A stretch of 24,318 bases of DNA, from positions 1-24,318 of the forward strand of contig JBFLZY010000045.1 in the NCBI GenBank assembly GCA_040755975.1. Reading direction: 5' to 3'. Every line of letters begins with the position of its first letter. The stretch's first letter is position 1. The DNA comes from JAIMBK01 sp040755975 (GTDB lineage: Bacteria > Bacillota > Desulfotomaculia > Desulfotomaculales > Nap2-2B). Below, one piece after another: positions 13,098 to 21,353 of this stretch. A program made the translations under genes and the position numbers. The notes under the pieces are model-generated. The model was not told the DNA's origin and ran no database searches. It worked only from the letters and a program-made list of their open reading frames with translations.

Positions 13098-15578
13098 TCA
13101 AGTTTTTTTTAAAATCTCCTCGATTTTGCTCGTATACAGGTCCGCCAGCGACTCGGCGATTTCCATGGAGGCGCCTTCGCTGAAGACGCGGCAGACCGGT
13201 TCCTCCGGATCCGGCAGCACCAGCGCCCAGCCGTCGGGGTGGAAGACCTTGACGCCGTCCAGCAGCTCCAGGCTGCCTTCGGCAGGCTCCTCGATCAGGC
13301 TGCGGATGACCCGCCCCTTGGCTTCCCAGGAAACCGGGATTTCTTTCTGGGACAAATAAAAAGAGGGAATCTCGTCGACCAATTCGCCCAGGGAAACCCG
13401 GTTTTGGGCGGCGAAACTCAAAATCCCGGTCAGCGCCCCCAGGGCATCAAAGTTCAGCAAAAATTGCGCCGGCAGACCGGCGGTGTCCCGGCTCTCCGCG
13501 TGGCCTAAAATTTTTTCCAGAAAATCCGGAAGGGCTGTTTTGGTGCGCACGACCCGCCCCTGGTAGCGCTCCGCCAGGTTGTCCACCGCGCGGGGCGCAG
13601 TCACGGGAACAACCACGGGCCCCTTTTTCGCTTTTAAAATGACGAGAGCAGTTAAAACCGTGAGCATACTGTCCTGAATTACCCTCCCCCGTTCGTCCAC
13701 GAGCACCAGGCGGTCGGCGTTGGGGTCGATGACGGCACCCGCGCCGGCCCCGCCGGCGGTAACTTTTTCGGCCAGGTAGGCCAGGTTTTCCAGATAACTC
13801 CCCCAGCTTAAAGGAAGATCTTCCGAACCGCTTAAATCCAGATTTTCAATTTCCAGATTGAGCGCCTGGCCGAGGGTTTCCACAAAAGTACTTAAATTGC
13901 GGGGATCATAGGCCATCACCAGGCGCATCCGGGCCTCCCGCAGAGCTGCCGCCTCGATTTGCCCCAGCAATCCCGTCAGGTAACCTTCCGCGATTCCGGA
14001 GATAAATTCCCTGGGCTGAAGGCGGTTGATCTCCACACGGGGGAAATCTTCCCGCGCCAGGATATTTTCCACCTTTCTTTCCATGCTCCGGGAAATATTG
14101 GCACCTTTGGCGTTGAGGAAAACCAAGGTAATCTGATCCGAACGGCGGGGGGAGATCTTCACGTGCACTCCCCCGGCAAGCTGCAGGGAACGCACGGCAA
14201 AACGGTGCAGCGGGGTGATGGCCGTCCCTAAATCATACACCCTGGCCCCGGCTGACTGCAGACCCGTCGCCAGGGCTTCCTTGATCATCTGCGAGGAGGG
14301 ATAGCTGTCGGCGCTGACCGCGATCTTGGCCCCGCTGCCCAGGACCGCACCGAAGGCGGCACCCAGGCGGCTGGCGTAGTCCGGGGTGATTTCTACGTTG
14401 GCCAACCCCGTAATGCCTTCCAGGCCGAAAATTTTCTTGGGCCAGCGGGTTCCCCAGACCAGGCTGCTGTTGACGATACTCCCGGTTTCCACCAGCTTAC
14501 CCGGCCAGAGCTTCACGTCCGGCTTGATTACGCTGCGCTCCTGGAGGACGGAATCGCTGCCGATCACCGCCCCCTCGTAAACTTCCGCCGCCGCCTGCAC
14601 CTGCACCCGGCTGCAGACCACCGCGCCGCGCAGGCGCGCCCCCGCCCCCACAAACACGTTGTTCCAGAGCACGCTGCGTTTGAGGGACGCCTTTTCCCGG
14701 ACGAGGCAGCCGTTGCCGATTACCGTATAGGGTTCGATGACGGCTTCTCTGCCGACGTAACTGCCGTCCCCGATTAAAACCGGCCCTTCCAGCCGCGCCT
14801 GCGGGTGAAGATCCACCCCTTCGCCCGCCCAGATCCCGGGGGCCAGCTCCCGGACCGCAATCGCCGTTTGCACCCGGCCGGCCAAAACGTCCTGGTGGGC
14901 CTGCACGTATTGCGTGAGATTGCCCACGTCGCACCAGTAACCGGGTAAAACGACCCCGAACAAAGGTTTTTTCTCCCGAAGAAGCAAGGGGAATAAATCC
15001 TTGCTGAAGTCGAACATTTGACCAGGCGGGATATAATCCAGCACCTCGGGCTCCAAAACGTAGATCCCCGTGTTGATCGTATCGCTGAAGACCTCCCCCC
15101 AGGCCGGCTTTTCCAGGAAGCGGGTGATTGCTCCGTCCGGCCTGATAATCACTACCCCGTATTCCAGGGGGCAGCTGACGCGGGTGAGAACCAGCGTGGC
15201 CATGGCCCCCCGGCGGCGGTGAAATTCCACCGCCCGCGCAAGGTCAAGATCCGTCAGGGCATCGCCGCTGATCACTAAAAAGGTCCGGTCGAGAAAGCTT
15301 TGGGCGTTTTTCACGCTTCCCGCCGTACCCAGGGGCACTTCTTCCACGAAATACCGCATCTTGACCTGAAACTCGGCGCCGTTGCCGAAGTAATTGCGGA
15401 TATATTCCGGCTTGTACTGCAGGGTAACGCCGATTTCCGTAAAGCCGTGCTTTTTGAGGAGGTCAACGATATGGGCCATCATGGGGCGGTTGGCCACCGG
15501 CACCATCGGCTTGGGGCGTCCGCAGGTGATCGGACGCAGGCGCGACCCCTCGCCGCCGGCCATAATGATCGTTTTCAA
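13098..15578 (-). CDS. sugar-1-phosphate nucleotidyltransferase fused to a degenerate phosphomannomutase-like domain
   Basis: An 826-residue protein. Residues 1-235 are a nucleotidyltransferase with G-G-E-G-S-R-L-R-P-I-T and P-K-P-M-V-P-V. Residues ~250-375 form a left-handed beta-helix of hexapeptide repeats. Residues ~385-826 follow the phosphomannomutase/phosphoglucomutase layout, but the active-site loops are changed: TASHNP appears as K-I-S-P-R-R (474-479), DGDGDR as D-P-N-A-D-R (618-623), and the phosphate loop RPSGTEP as L-P-D-P-E-E-P (788-794). The mutase half may be inactive or regulatory. The likely product is GDP-mannose or ADP/UDP-glucose; which nucleotide cannot be decided. The start is TTG at 15578, supported by AAAGGAG 9 nt upstream. 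A GT4 glycosyltransferase is encoded upstream. Confidence 0.85.
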   Translation of the reverse strand: MKTIIMAGGEGSRLRPITCGRPKPMVPVANRPMMAHIVDLLKKHGFTEIGVTLQYKPEYIRNYFGNGAEFQVKMRYFVEEVPLGTAGSVKNAQSFLDRTFLVISGDALTDLDLARAVEFHRRRGAMATLVLTRVSCPLEYGVVIIRPDGAITRFLEKPAWGEVFSDTINTGIYVLEPEVLDYIPPGQMFDFSKDLFPLLLREKKPLFGVVLPGYWCDVGNLTQYVQAHQDVLAGRVQTAIAVRELAPGIWAGEGVDLHPQARLEGPVLIGDGSYVGREAVIEPYTVIGNGCLVREKASLKRSVLWNNVFVGAGARLRGAVVCSRVQVQAAAEVYEGAVIGSDSVLQERSVIKPDVKLWPGKLVETGSIVNSSLVWGTRWPKKIFGLEGITGLANVEITPDYASRLGAAFGAVLGSGAKIAVSADSYPSSQMIKEALATGLQSAGARVYDLGTAITPLHRFAVRSLQLAGGVHVKISPRRSDQITLVFLNAKGANISRSMERKVENILAREDFPRVEINRLQPREFISGIAEGYLTGLLGQIEAAALREARMRLVMAYDPRNLSTFVETLGQALNLEIENLDLSGSEDLPLSWGSYLENLAYLAEKVTAGGAGAGAVIDPNADRLVLVDERGRVIQDSMLTVLTALVILKAKKGPVVVPVTAPRAVDNLAERYQGRVVRTKTALPDFLEKILGHAESRDTAGLPAQFLLNFDALGALTGILSFAAQNRVSLGELVDEIPSFYLSQKEIPVSWEAKGRVIRSLIEEPAEGSLELLDGVKVFHPDGWALVLPDPEEPVCRVFSEGASMEIAESLADLYTSKIEEILKKT

Positions 15579-15646
15579 GGTAAATCACTCCTTTAGTTTA
15601 GGAAATAGGGTTAGGTGTTAGGGATTAGAGAAGGAAAGTTTATGGG

Positions 15647-15681
15647 AAGGCACAAAGTGCGCAGGCACAAAGGCACAAAGG
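15647..15681. repeat. AGGCACAA repeat cluster, inverted partner of 15832-15879
   Basis: Three to four copies of AGGCACAA / GGCACAAA occur here, in the complementary orientation to the octamers at 15832-15879. The two clusters can pair over ~18 bases with few mismatches and would enclose ~150 bases of the gap. This lies in the 306-base gap 15579-15884, which otherwise holds a pyrimidine-rich stretch (15720-15830), the ribosome binding site of the downstream gene, and no gene that I can support. Confidence 0.6.
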
Positions 15682-15831
15682 TTTTAGGGGAAAAGTCTGG
15701 TTTTTTATAGTTACTTCTTCTGAACATACTTTTTACTTTCTCCGGGCCTCTCTCTTTATGCCTTTATTCCGTCTTGCCTTTTTTACTTCTCCGCACCTAC
15801 ATGCCTTTTTCTCTTTCTGTCTCTCAGTCTC

Positions 15832-15879
15832 TTTGTGCCTTTATCCCTTTGTGCCTCTGTGCCTTTGTGCCTCTGTGCC
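15832..15879. repeat. tandem octamer repeat, six units of TYTGTGCC
   Basis: Six consecutive 8-base units are readable: TTTGTGCC, TTTATCCC, TTTGTGCC, TCTGTGCC, TTTGTGCC, TCTGTGCC. The array ends six bases from the stop codon of the GT4 gene, i.e. in the 3' untranslated region of its minus-strand transcript. The same octamer theme recurs at 17962-18018 next to another stop codon, so it is not a chance low-complexity stretch. There are no spacers, so it is not a CRISPR array. Confidence 0.8.
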
Positions 15880-15884
15880 TTTCC

Positions 15885-17132
15885 TTACGCCCGGGCCAAA
15901 AGCCGCGTGACCCGGTTAAACAGGTGCTTGCGCTGGCCGGGGGTTTCGTACCAGGGGGAATGGCGGTACTCATTCCATACCTTCCGGTAGACTTCCCTGG
16001 TTTGCCAGGCGATCTGGCGCCAGTTAAACTCCTTCTGCACCTTGCGAAAGGCGTTGGCGCGGACCCTTTCCCGGAGCATGTCGTCCTTTAATAGCCAGAT
16101 GACCATATCGGCCAGCGAATTGCTGTTTCCCGGATAAGCTTTTAAACCGTCCACGCCGTGGGCGATAATTTCGCTTAAGCCCCCCGTGTCGGAAACCACC
16201 GCCGCCGTATGGGCGGCCATCGCCTCCAAAGCGACAATACCGAACGGTTCGTAAAGGCTGGGGAAAACAGCGACGTCGGCCCAGCTATAGAGCGAGTTGC
16301 GGACGTCATCGTCAATGTAACCGGTAAAATACACCCTTTGGGCAATTCCCAGGCGGTTCGCCTGGTGGCGCAGTTCCCCTTCGTAAGGCCCCTTTCCGGC
16401 GATAATAAACTTGGTTTTCGGGCAATGCGCGAGAATCTTGGGGACGGCGTCGAGCAAAACCTGGACGCCTTTTTCCCGCACCAGCCGCCCTACGTAAAAA
16501 ACGATTTGCTCGTCCGGGGCGGCATAAGAATTGCGGTTTGCACCCTGCTTCCGGAAGGCAAACCGTGCCGGGTCGACGCCGTTGGGAATCAGCTTGATTT
16601 TATCCGCGGGAACTTGAAAAACGTAACGGATCTCGTTTTTCATGTAACGGCTGCAGCAGATGATCTGCCACGATTCGTAACAAAGCCACCACTCTACGTC
16701 GCTGATGTGCCGCTGGATGTCGTTATGCAATCCATAATTCCGTCCGTACTCGGTGGCGTGGATGGTGGCGATCAGCGGCAAACGGTAAGCATATTTCAAG
16801 GCCCTTGCTGCATAGGCCACGAGCCAGTCGTGGGCATGAACGAGGTGGGCACCGTCTAAATCGTTTAGAAGCGGGACGGCCCTTTCCAGCATGGCCACGT
16901 TGAGCTGGGCGACCCAGGTCACAAAGTTCGGCGAAGAAACCTGGTAGGGATTTACCCGGTGGACTTCTACCCCGTTGACCTGTTCGTACTCCGGAATCCC
17001 GGGCCCGCCGCAGGTAATTAAATGGACTTCTTCTCCGAGAGACGCCAAAGAAGAAGTTAAATCGTAAACGTGGGGAGCAATTCCGCCCACCGTCCTTGGC
17101 GGGTACTCCCAGGAAAGCATGACGATCCGCAT
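15885..17132 (-). CDS. GT4-family glycosyltransferase (glycogen/starch-synthase-like)
   Basis: A 415-residue GT-B glycosyltransferase. The N-terminus M-R-I-V-M-L-S-W-E-Y-P-P-R-T-V-G-G-I with the glycine-rich donor/acceptor loop is typical of glycogen-synthase-like GT4 enzymes. H-A-H-D-W follows near residue 100. The C-terminal half has F-Y-V-G-R-L-V-R-E-K-G and the retaining E-P-F-G-I-V-A-L-E motif (Glu-x7-Glu) for nucleotide-sugar binding. The ATG has CGGAGG 7 nt upstream. Its partner genes, an NDP-sugar-producing enzyme downstream and a starch-binding CBM25 protein upstream, point to an alpha-glucan or related storage polymer. Trehalose- or exopolysaccharide-type products remain possible. 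The last ~25 residues are Arg/Lys-rich. Confidence 0.85.
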   Translation of the reverse strand: MRIVMLSWEYPPRTVGGIAPHVYDLTSSLASLGEEVHLITCGGPGIPEYEQVNGVEVHRVNPYQVSSPNFVTWVAQLNVAMLERAVPLLNDLDGAHLVHAHDWLVAYAARALKYAYRLPLIATIHATEYGRNYGLHNDIQRHISDVEWWLCYESWQIICCSRYMKNEIRYVFQVPADKIKLIPNGVDPARFAFRKQGANRNSYAAPDEQIVFYVGRLVREKGVQVLLDAVPKILAHCPKTKFIIAGKGPYEGELRHQANRLGIAQRVYFTGYIDDDVRNSLYSWADVAVFPSLYEPFGIVALEAMAAHTAAVVSDTGGLSEIIAHGVDGLKAYPGNSNSLADMVIWLLKDDMLRERVRANAFRKVQKEFNWRQIAWQTREVYRKVWNEYRHSPWYETPGQRKHLFNRVTRLLARA

Positions 17133-17254
17133 GCAAACGCCTCCGTAAAGTACAGGAATTGGGAATTGGGGATCATGGATCAGGTTTAATTCCCGCCCCT
17201 GGGCACGGATTTTTTATACAATCCAGCTTACAAAGCAGTCTAATCAGAGCGGCC

Positions 17255-17650
17255 TTAGGAGGGATTCCTTTGGGTGAATTCCGGCAGCCGCCCGTTATGA
17301 ATTTCAAAGCTCCAGTTTAAGCCGTTGTTATTATCCCAGTTATTTGCGCTGTCCCGGAAACAGAAATTGAAGCGGCTCTCCGCCGGCATCTCAATAGTTT
17401 TTACCCAGCCCCAGCCGGTGCGGGACATTTTCAGGTCGGCGATATTTTGCCAATTGCGGCTATCGCCAAACCCGATGTGCAAATAAACCTGATCGGCCCC
17501 GCTTTTCGCCAGCAGCCCGTTGTACAAAATGGTGATTTCTTCCCCGGCTGTAATCGGAGTGGGGTCTACCACCACACCTCCCGGGTAATCCGCATTGTGC
17601 ATCGCTTTTAATCTCCCCTGCCAGTCCCCAAAGTTACTCGGGTAAGCCAT
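17255..17650 (-). CDS. stand-alone CBM25 starch/glycogen-binding protein
   Basis: A 131-residue protein made almost entirely of one carbohydrate-binding module of family 25. Recognisable stretches are the I-T-A-G-E-E-I-T-I-L-Y-N-G-L-L strand, Q-V-Y-L-H-I-G-F-G-D, and the C-terminal F-N-F-C-F-R-D-S-A-N-N-W-D-N-N-N-G-x-N-W signature, with the Trp/Asn residues that bind alpha-glucan. It has no signal peptide and no catalytic domain, so it should act in the cytoplasm, perhaps tethering the adjacent GT4 enzyme to its glucan. The ATG lies 7 nt after AGGGAGG. The 385-base upstream gap 17651-18035 carries a TTTTATGCATAAAA palindrome (17712-17725), octamer repeats and the nifV terminator. Confidence 0.85.
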   Translation of the reverse strand: MAYPSNFGDWQGRLKAMHNADYPGGVVVDPTPITAGEEITILYNGLLAKSGADQVYLHIGFGDSRNWQNIADLKMSRTGWGWVKTIEMPAESRFNFCFRDSANNWDNNNGLNWSFEIHNGRLPEFTQRNPS

Positions 17651-17832
17651 TAATCTCCCTCCCTGAAAATGTTAAAAAGGCTACAGGGTTATTATTATTA
17701 AGCAAAAGTCTTTTTATGCATAAAAGGTAGAGGAGCAGAGGCACAAAGTTGAAAGAATCCACTGAGGCACGAAGTGAAAGAGTGGCTTTAAAGGGTGGTC
17801 TGAGGGTCACCAAATTGAACCGGAGACGGGGC

Positions 17833-17878
17833 AAAAAGCAAAGGCACAGAAAGAGAATTTTCTCTGTCTGTGCCTTTG
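17833..17878 (-). terminator. 40-nt near-perfect hairpin, terminator for the nifV-side transcript
   Basis: Arms of 19 bases (17839-17857 and 17860-17878) pair at 18 positions around a 2-nt loop. On the minus strand the stem is followed directly by CTTTTTGC, giving a U tract in the right place. The outer part of each arm is the AAAGGCACAG / CTGTGCCTTT octamer theme found elsewhere in the window, so the terminator may have been built from, or be the source of, the repeat. Its unusually long stem could also form cruciform DNA. Confidence 0.65.
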
Positions 17879-17961
17879 GTTTACTTCTTCCTTAAGATTC
17901 TTTAGCCTTAGGACAACCTTTTCAACGTCCGCCTTGCTTTTTACCTGGCGCCCCGACACCC

Positions 17962-18018
17962 TCTGTCCCTTGGACCCTTGTTCCCCTCTGTCCCTCTGTC
18001 CCTCTGCCCCTCTGTGCC
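17962..18018. repeat. second tandem octamer array (TCTGTCCC / TCTGTGCC)
   Basis: Seven octamers in register apart from one extra base: TCTGTCCC, TTGGACCC, TTGTTCCC, then TCTGTCCC twice, TCTGCCCC and TCTGTGCC. The array stops 17 bases before the nifV stop codon, so like the 15832-15879 array it sits in the 3' untranslated region of a minus-strand gene. Related single copies (GAGGCACAAAG, GAGGCACGAAG) occur around 17738-17780. Confidence 0.7.
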
Positions 18019-18035
18019 TTTTGCTTTTTCTCCAC

Positions 18036-19163
18036 TTACTCCCCAAAATAATCTTCGTAAATATACATTAACTCTTTGTCAAACAACGGGCGCTTCAAGG
18101 AAACGCAATACGAACGCACTTTGGCCAGCAGTTCCTGGGCCTTGAACTCGCTTAAATGAATGCCGTACTCGGCAAACTTGGCCTTTAAAGCGGCCGTGCC
18201 GGAGTGCTTGCCGATGACAATCTGGCGCTCCAGGCCCACTTCTTCCGGATGGAAAGCTTCGTAGGTTTTGGGGTTTTTCAAAGCACCGTCGGCGTGGATG
18301 CCCGATTCGTGAGCAAACATGTTGGAACCCACAATGGCCTTCCAGGCGGGGAGCTCCCTGCCCGAGGCGCGGGAAACGTATTCGGCCACCTCCCGGAACA
18401 TTTCCGTTTTAAACCCCAAATCAATGCCCGCCAGGTGCTTTAAGGCCATCACCACTTCCTCCAGGGCAGCGTTGCCGGCCCGTTCGCCCAGGCCAATCAC
18501 CGTAACGCCTACCCAGTTTGCCCCCGCCCGCACGCCGGCCAGGGCGTTGGCCGTAGCCATGCCAAAATCATTGTGGGTGTGCATCTCCACATCGATGGTG
18601 ACCTGTTCCAGGATTGTCTTAATCCGCTCGTAAGTGGTAAAGGGATCCAAAATACCCACGGTATCACAGTAACGAAGCCTGTCCGCCCCGGCCTCCTTTG
18701 CCGCTTTGGCAAACTGCAGGAGAAAATCCAGATCCGTCCGGGAAGCGTCTTCAGCATTTGCGGATACGTACAGGCCGTGCTTTTTAGCAAATTCCACCGC
18801 CTTGACCATTTGCTCCAGTACCCATTCCCGGGTGGTTTGCAATTTATATTTAATGTGAATATCGGAAGTGGAAATTGATATGGCGACGGCATCCACGCCG
18901 CATTCTAAAGACGCCTCAATATCCTGGATAACCGGGCGGTTCCAGCCCATAATGCTGGCCTTTAAACCCAGCCTGCAAATCTCCGTAATGGCCTCTTTTT
19001 CATCGCCGCCCATTACCGGAATGCCTGCCTCAATCTGGTGGACACCCATTTCATCAAGAAATTTAGCAATCCGGACCTTTTCCCGGTTGGCAAAAACCAC
19101 GCCGGCCGTCTGCTCGCCATCTCTTAAGGTAGTATCCACGATATAAATCTTTCTTTCGTTCAT
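18036..19163 (-). CDS. nifV: NifV-type homocitrate synthase
   Basis: A 375-residue DRE-TIM metallolyase-like enzyme: V-D-T-T-L-R-D-G-E-Q-T at the N-terminus (metal and catalytic Arg), E-A-G-I-P-V-M-G, H-T-H-N-D-F-G-M-A metal ligands, G-L-G-E-R-A-G-N-A, and the F-A-H-E-S-G-I-H-A-D-G motif of homocitrate synthases. It condenses acetyl-CoA with 2-oxoglutarate. Homocitrate is needed for the nitrogenase FeMo cofactor, so the organism may fix nitrogen, although no other nif gene lies in the window. Length and motifs fit NifV better than the ~510-residue isopropylmalate synthases. A Re-citrate synthase or a lysine-pathway enzyme is the main alternative. The ATG has GGAAAGGAT about 9 nt upstream. Confidence 0.85.
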   Translation of the reverse strand: MNERKIYIVDTTLRDGEQTAGVVFANREKVRIAKFLDEMGVHQIEAGIPVMGGDEKEAITEICRLGLKASIMGWNRPVIQDIEASLECGVDAVAISISTSDIHIKYKLQTTREWVLEQMVKAVEFAKKHGLYVSANAEDASRTDLDFLLQFAKAAKEAGADRLRYCDTVGILDPFTTYERIKTILEQVTIDVEMHTHNDFGMATANALAGVRAGANWVGVTVIGLGERAGNAALEEVVMALKHLAGIDLGFKTEMFREVAEYVSRASGRELPAWKAIVGSNMFAHESGIHADGALKNPKTYEAFHPEEVGLERQIVIGKHSGTAALKAKFAEYGIHLSEFKAQELLAKVRSYCVSLKRPLFDKELMYIYEDYFGE

Positions 19164-19237
19164 CTGCCTGCCATCCTTTCCGAAAGTAAACTAAACATAA
19201 TATTACCACGAACTAAGTTAATTGAGAATATGGTTGG

Positions 19238-19249
19238 CATGTATACATG
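19238..19249. promoter_or_regulatory. perfect palindrome CATGTATACATG between thrS and nifV
   Basis: A 12-bp perfect palindrome lies in the 99-base gap, about 75 bases upstream of the nifV ATG and 14 bases after the thrS stop codon. It could be an operator for nifV. I do not recognise the binding protein, and no clear promoter is visible beside it, so the regulatory role is a guess. Confidence 0.35.
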
Positions 19250-19262
19250 AATTAAGCAGCCC

Positions 19263-21221
19263 TCAGCCGGCGGAGACCTCCGCCTTGGATTTCCGGTCGC
19301 CGGCCAGTTCTGAAGAAAGGGCTTTGGCTTTAATCTCCCTTCCGGCTGCTTCGATAAATTGATCCAAAGGGATATTGCCCAGGTCGCCCGTGTGCCGGTG
19401 GCGCACCGAAACAGAGCCGCCGGCCGCCTCCCGGTCGCCGACAACCAGCATGTAAGGGATTTTTTGCAGTTGCGCCTCCCGGATTTTGTAATTTACCTTT
19501 TCGTTGCGCCCATCGAGTTCGGTCCGGAACCCTTCCTCAACAAGCCGCTGCTTCACGTTCCGGGCGTAGCCCAGGTGACGGTCCGTAATGGGCAGCACTA
19601 CCACCTGTACAGGTGCGAGCCACAGCGGAAAAGCGCCGGCAAAATGCTCGGTGAGGATACCGATAAAGCGCTCGATACTCCCGAAGATCACCCGGTGGAT
19701 CATCACCGGCCGGTGTTTGGCGCCGTCCTCCCCGATGTATGTAAGGTCGAACTTCTCGGGCATCAAAAAGTCCAGCTGGATTGTCCCGCACTGCCAGGTG
19801 CGCCCCAGGCTGTCTTCCAGGTGGAAGTCAATTTTCGGGCCGTAAAATGCGCCGTCTCCCTCGTTGATCTTATACTCCATGCCTTTTTCCGCCAGCGCCT
19901 CTTTGAGGGCGTTGGTGGCGAGCTCCCAGACTTCAGCGGAGCCCATGGCCTTTTCGGGCTTCGTGGAAAGCTCCACCTTATAGTTAAAACCGAAAATTTT
20001 ATAAAAGTAATCCACCAGGTTAATTACTCCGATAATCTCCTCTTTCACCTGGGCAGGCAACATAAAGATATGGGCGTCGTCCTGGGTAAAACAGCGCACC
20101 CGCAAAAGGCCGTGCAGCACGCCGGAAAGCTCGTGGCGGTGCACCAGGCCCAGTTCGGCCATCCGGATGGGCAACTCGCGGTAACTGTGCAGGCGGGTGC
20201 GGTAGATCAGGATGCAGCCGGGGCAATTCATCGGCTTGACGGCGTAATCCCCATCGTCAATTTTGGTAAAGTACATGTTTTCCCGGTAGTGCTCCCAGTG
20301 GCCCGATCTCTCCCACAGGGAGCGGTTTAAAATAATCGGCGTGCGAATTTCCTGGTAACCTTGTTTTAAATGCACTTCCCGCCAGAACTGTTCCAGCTCG
20401 TTCCGGATGATCATTCCTTTCGGGTGGAAAAAGGGGAACCCCGGCCCTTCCTCCTGGATGCTGAATAAATCCAGCTCCGCCCCTAACCGGCGGTGGTCGC
20501 GGCGCTTCGCTTCTTCAATCCGGTACAGGTATTCCTCCAGTTGCGTTTTCTTCGGAAAAGACGTACCGTAAATCCGCTGGAGCATTTTATTTCTTTCGTC
20601 GCCGCGCCAGTAGGCCCCGGCAACCCCGGTCAGCTTGATCGCCTTCAGTTTTCCCGTGGCAGGAACGTGCGGGCCGGCGCACAGGTCGGTAAATTCTCCC
20701 TGGGTATAACAGGAGATCACGGCGTCATCGCCGAGGTCGTTAAGCAACTCCACTTTATAAATTTCTCCGGCCTCCCGAAATTTCTGCAGGGCTTTCTCCC
20801 GGCTTAATTCCTGCCTCCGAAAGGGCAAATTGGCCTTGACGATGGCTTCCATTTCTTTTTCAATTTTTTCGAGGTCCTCGGCGGTAAAGGGCCTGGGCGG
20901 GTCGAAGTCGTAATAAAAGCCGTCCGCAATGGCCGGGCCGATGGCCAGTTTAGTGCCCGGAAAAAGCCTCTGCACTGCCTGCGCCAGCACGTGCGCCGTG
21001 CTGTGGCGGAAGGCCTGCCGGCCCTGTTCATCCTCAAAGGTAAAGAATTGAACAGTGGCGTTTTCCTTAAGCTCGTAGGCCAGGTCCACCAGCCTCCCGT
21101 TGACCGCGGCCACCAGGGCTTCCTTCCCCAGGCGCGGGCTGATGTCGGCGGCCACCCGGGCAAGCGTTGTCTTGAAAGGATATTCCCGGACGGTTCCATC
21201 CTTGAGAGTTACTTTCACCAT
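19263..21221 (-). CDS. thrS: threonyl-tRNA synthetase
   Basis: A 652-residue class II synthetase of normal length. Residues 1-62 are the TGS domain. The editing domain carries H73-x3-H77 and C181-x3-H185. The catalytic core has C333 (P-M-N-C-P-G-C) and H384 (Q-D-D-A-H-I-F) as zinc ligands and the class II motif 2 R-H-E-L-S-G-V-L-H-G-L-L-R-V-R. The C-terminal anticodon-binding domain ends G-G-S-V-S-V-R. The ATG at 21221 begins the TGS strand M-V-K-V-T-L-K-D-G and has GGGG 8 nt upstream; in-frame codons further up would extend past the promoter at 21267-21296. That short leader leaves no room for a T-box. A ytxC gene nearby repeats the Bacillus ytxC-thrS neighbourhood. Confidence 0.97.
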   Translation of the reverse strand: MVKVTLKDGTVREYPFKTTLARVAADISPRLGKEALVAAVNGRLVDLAYELKENATVQFFTFEDEQGRQAFRHSTAHVLAQAVQRLFPGTKLAIGPAIADGFYYDFDPPRPFTAEDLEKIEKEMEAIVKANLPFRRQELSREKALQKFREAGEIYKVELLNDLGDDAVISCYTQGEFTDLCAGPHVPATGKLKAIKLTGVAGAYWRGDERNKMLQRIYGTSFPKKTQLEEYLYRIEEAKRRDHRRLGAELDLFSIQEEGPGFPFFHPKGMIIRNELEQFWREVHLKQGYQEIRTPIILNRSLWERSGHWEHYRENMYFTKIDDGDYAVKPMNCPGCILIYRTRLHSYRELPIRMAELGLVHRHELSGVLHGLLRVRCFTQDDAHIFMLPAQVKEEIIGVINLVDYFYKIFGFNYKVELSTKPEKAMGSAEVWELATNALKEALAEKGMEYKINEGDGAFYGPKIDFHLEDSLGRTWQCGTIQLDFLMPEKFDLTYIGEDGAKHRPVMIHRVIFGSIERFIGILTEHFAGAFPLWLAPVQVVVLPITDRHLGYARNVKQRLVEEGFRTELDGRNEKVNYKIREAQLQKIPYMLVVGDREAAGGSVSVRHRHTGDLGNIPLDQFIEAAGREIKAKALSSELAGDRKSKAEVSAG

Positions 21222-21266
21222 AAACAAAACCCCTTTATCAACATTCGGGAAAAATTGCCCGTCAAG

Positions 21267-21296
21267 AGTATATCCTAAAAAATTGAAAAATGTCAA
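21267..21296 (-). promoter_or_regulatory. sigma-A promoter of thrS
   Basis: On the minus strand a perfect TTGACA (21291-21296) and TATACT (21267-21272, five of six) are separated by 18 bases of A/T-rich sequence. The predicted start is about 40 bases upstream of the thrS ATG. This is the clearest promoter in the window. Confidence 0.75.
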
Positions 21297-21353
21297 ACTT
21301 GCTCTGCCACAACTTAATTTAAGCACCAAAAAATTGAATTGACAAGATGGATA

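Noticed and set aside
15832..15879. CRISPR array
   Set aside because: The units are 8 bases with no spacers, and no cas gene is present.
17807..18046. 79-codon minus-strand reading frame overlapping the nifV stop
   Set aside because: Its Arg/Glu/Gly-rich first half is the translation of the octamer repeat array, and it spans the 40-nt hairpin; no ribosome binding site stands out.
19359..20330. 323-codon plus-strand frame
   Set aside because: It is antisense to thrS, whose catalytic and editing motifs are complete.
21222..21329. N-terminal extension of thrS or a T-box leader
   Set aside because: A TTGACA/TATACT promoter at 21267-21296 places the transcript start ~40 bases before the ATG, leaving no room for a T-box, and the TGS domain begins at the chosen ATG.
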